A stretch of DNA of 64,000 nucleotides. Origin: Ashinkailepas kermadecensis (taxonomy: Eukaryota > Arthropoda > Thecostraca > Neolepadidae). Positions 63,261-64,000 of this stretch are shown piece after piece. The stretch is from positions 248,001 to 312,000 of the forward strand of contig JAOTOM010004950.1 of NCBI GenBank assembly GCA_034440615.1, read 5' to 3'. Under the pieces are notes generated by a model. It made no database searches. It saw only the letters and a program-made list of their open reading frames with translations, and was not told the origin of the DNA. Positions within the stretch are counted from its first letter, which is position 1. Each line of letters begins with the position of its first letter. Both the position numbers and the translations under genes were made by a program.

Positions 63261-64000
63261 AATAACATCAAACATGGAAATAATGTAACCGGACCCTATT
63301 GAATCAGGTTCTATTACCTACATATTGCATCTGACGCGGAAGGTAGGCACATATAACTAACATGAGGATCACTTTGTGTCGGCGATCAAGTTTTATGCAG
63401 GTTTATCATTTTGTACTGAAGAAAAAGCATTGCGTCTCTGTAGACTGCTGATGACTATGTGTTAAAGGCAAATACAAGCCGAGATGTTTGTCTCGCGTAT
63501 GTCTTCCTTCCCATCCCATCCGTACTTCGTACATATATCCGTACTCCCCATCCGTACATAGCTCAATACTCTCCAGCCTGCTGGCGGTTCCGAGGGAGAT
63601 AAGGGCGCCAGCGTTGATGCCGGCGGACAACGGAGGGGTTGACATCGGGAAGGAAACGATAGCAGACTTGGCAGAGCCGGAGCGGTGTACGAATCAGTTA
63701 TCGAAAACGCCTGGTAGTAAGAGGGCTGGTGATTTTTTTCGACGTACATTGACGCTACAAGCAACTGTAATAGTTACTGTGTCGATTCTTTTCGTCGCCA
63801 TACACAGCGAATAAAAAAAAATGTTGCTGAAGTATCGGTAGGCCCCATTGAAAACGTAAGCATCCTCACATTACCAGAGGTGTTGCTTGGTGTGTGAAAT
63901 TTAAAATTTGACATTTCAAACTTTTAAAGAAAAATGTCTGATTTTGAAAGATTTTTTTCTTTCACAATCGGAGTCAGAAATGAAGAGAATGAAAAGGATA
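63261..64000. other. No supported gene
   Basis: A 108-codon plus frame (63,488-63,814) and overlapping minus frames at 63,406-63,764 have no recognisable domain. Their mutual overlap argues that at most one is real. Confidence 0.4.

Overview
This window looks like a repeat-dense stretch of an animal nuclear genome, probably an arthropod. Short TTAGG runs (the arthropod telomere-type motif) are scattered on both strands. Every recognisable transposon class is a metazoan one, coding density is very low, and there is no bacterial-style gene organisation. I cannot name the species. Almost all recognisable coding sequence is decayed transposon protein. The only plausible host-gene fragment is a GC-rich minus-strand exon near 58.1-58.4 kb that resembles the C-terminal end of a ubiquitin-specific protease.

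Layout. 0-7 kb: CR1-like debris, a TA-flanked MITE (3,094-3,909), a 998-bp hAT-type element beside it (3,916-4,913), tandem duplications, and a solo LTR (6,691-7,102). 7.7-9.9 kb and 14.0-15.1 kb: a 174-bp satellite in opposite orientations, with a gag-like relic joined to the second block. 16.6-17.5 kb: a hAT element that keeps a transposase dimerisation domain. 18.6-25.7 kb: a nested stack in which satellite is interrupted by a hAT-type element, which is itself interrupted by a CsRn1-like Ty3/gypsy retrotransposon with tRNA-Trp primer site, gag, protease, RT, RNase H and integrase, all inactivated. 26.6-30.9 kb: a 135-bp tandem repeat with nuclear-receptor-like motifs and a broken CR1-like LINE carrying a tRNA-derived SINE. 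31-41 kb: another hAT, a CpG-rich patch, and a cluster of long-TIR elements rich in TTAGG. 41.4-42.3 kb: the 3' end of an I-clade-like LINE. 43.8-46.1 kb: TA microsatellite, a small hAT and a CTGCAG minisatellite split by a solo LTR. 47.2-48.9 kb: a foldback element and a third copy of the first hAT family. 49.8-51.3 kb: a piggyBac transposase pseudogene. 51.3-64 kb: mostly featureless sequence, the possible USP exon, a second SINE copy and a pair of uncharacterised TIR elements.

The most interesting pattern is a set of at least six roughly 47-62 bp insertions. Each is little more than a small hairpin plus a CCCAAATAAYCAAYCAA-like tail. Several are bounded by clear 11-15 bp target-site duplications, and all match the very 3' end of the I-clade-like LINE at 41.4-42.3 kb. 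They look like minimal retroposed 3' ends. Clean target-site duplications allow insertion order to be read directly at several loci.
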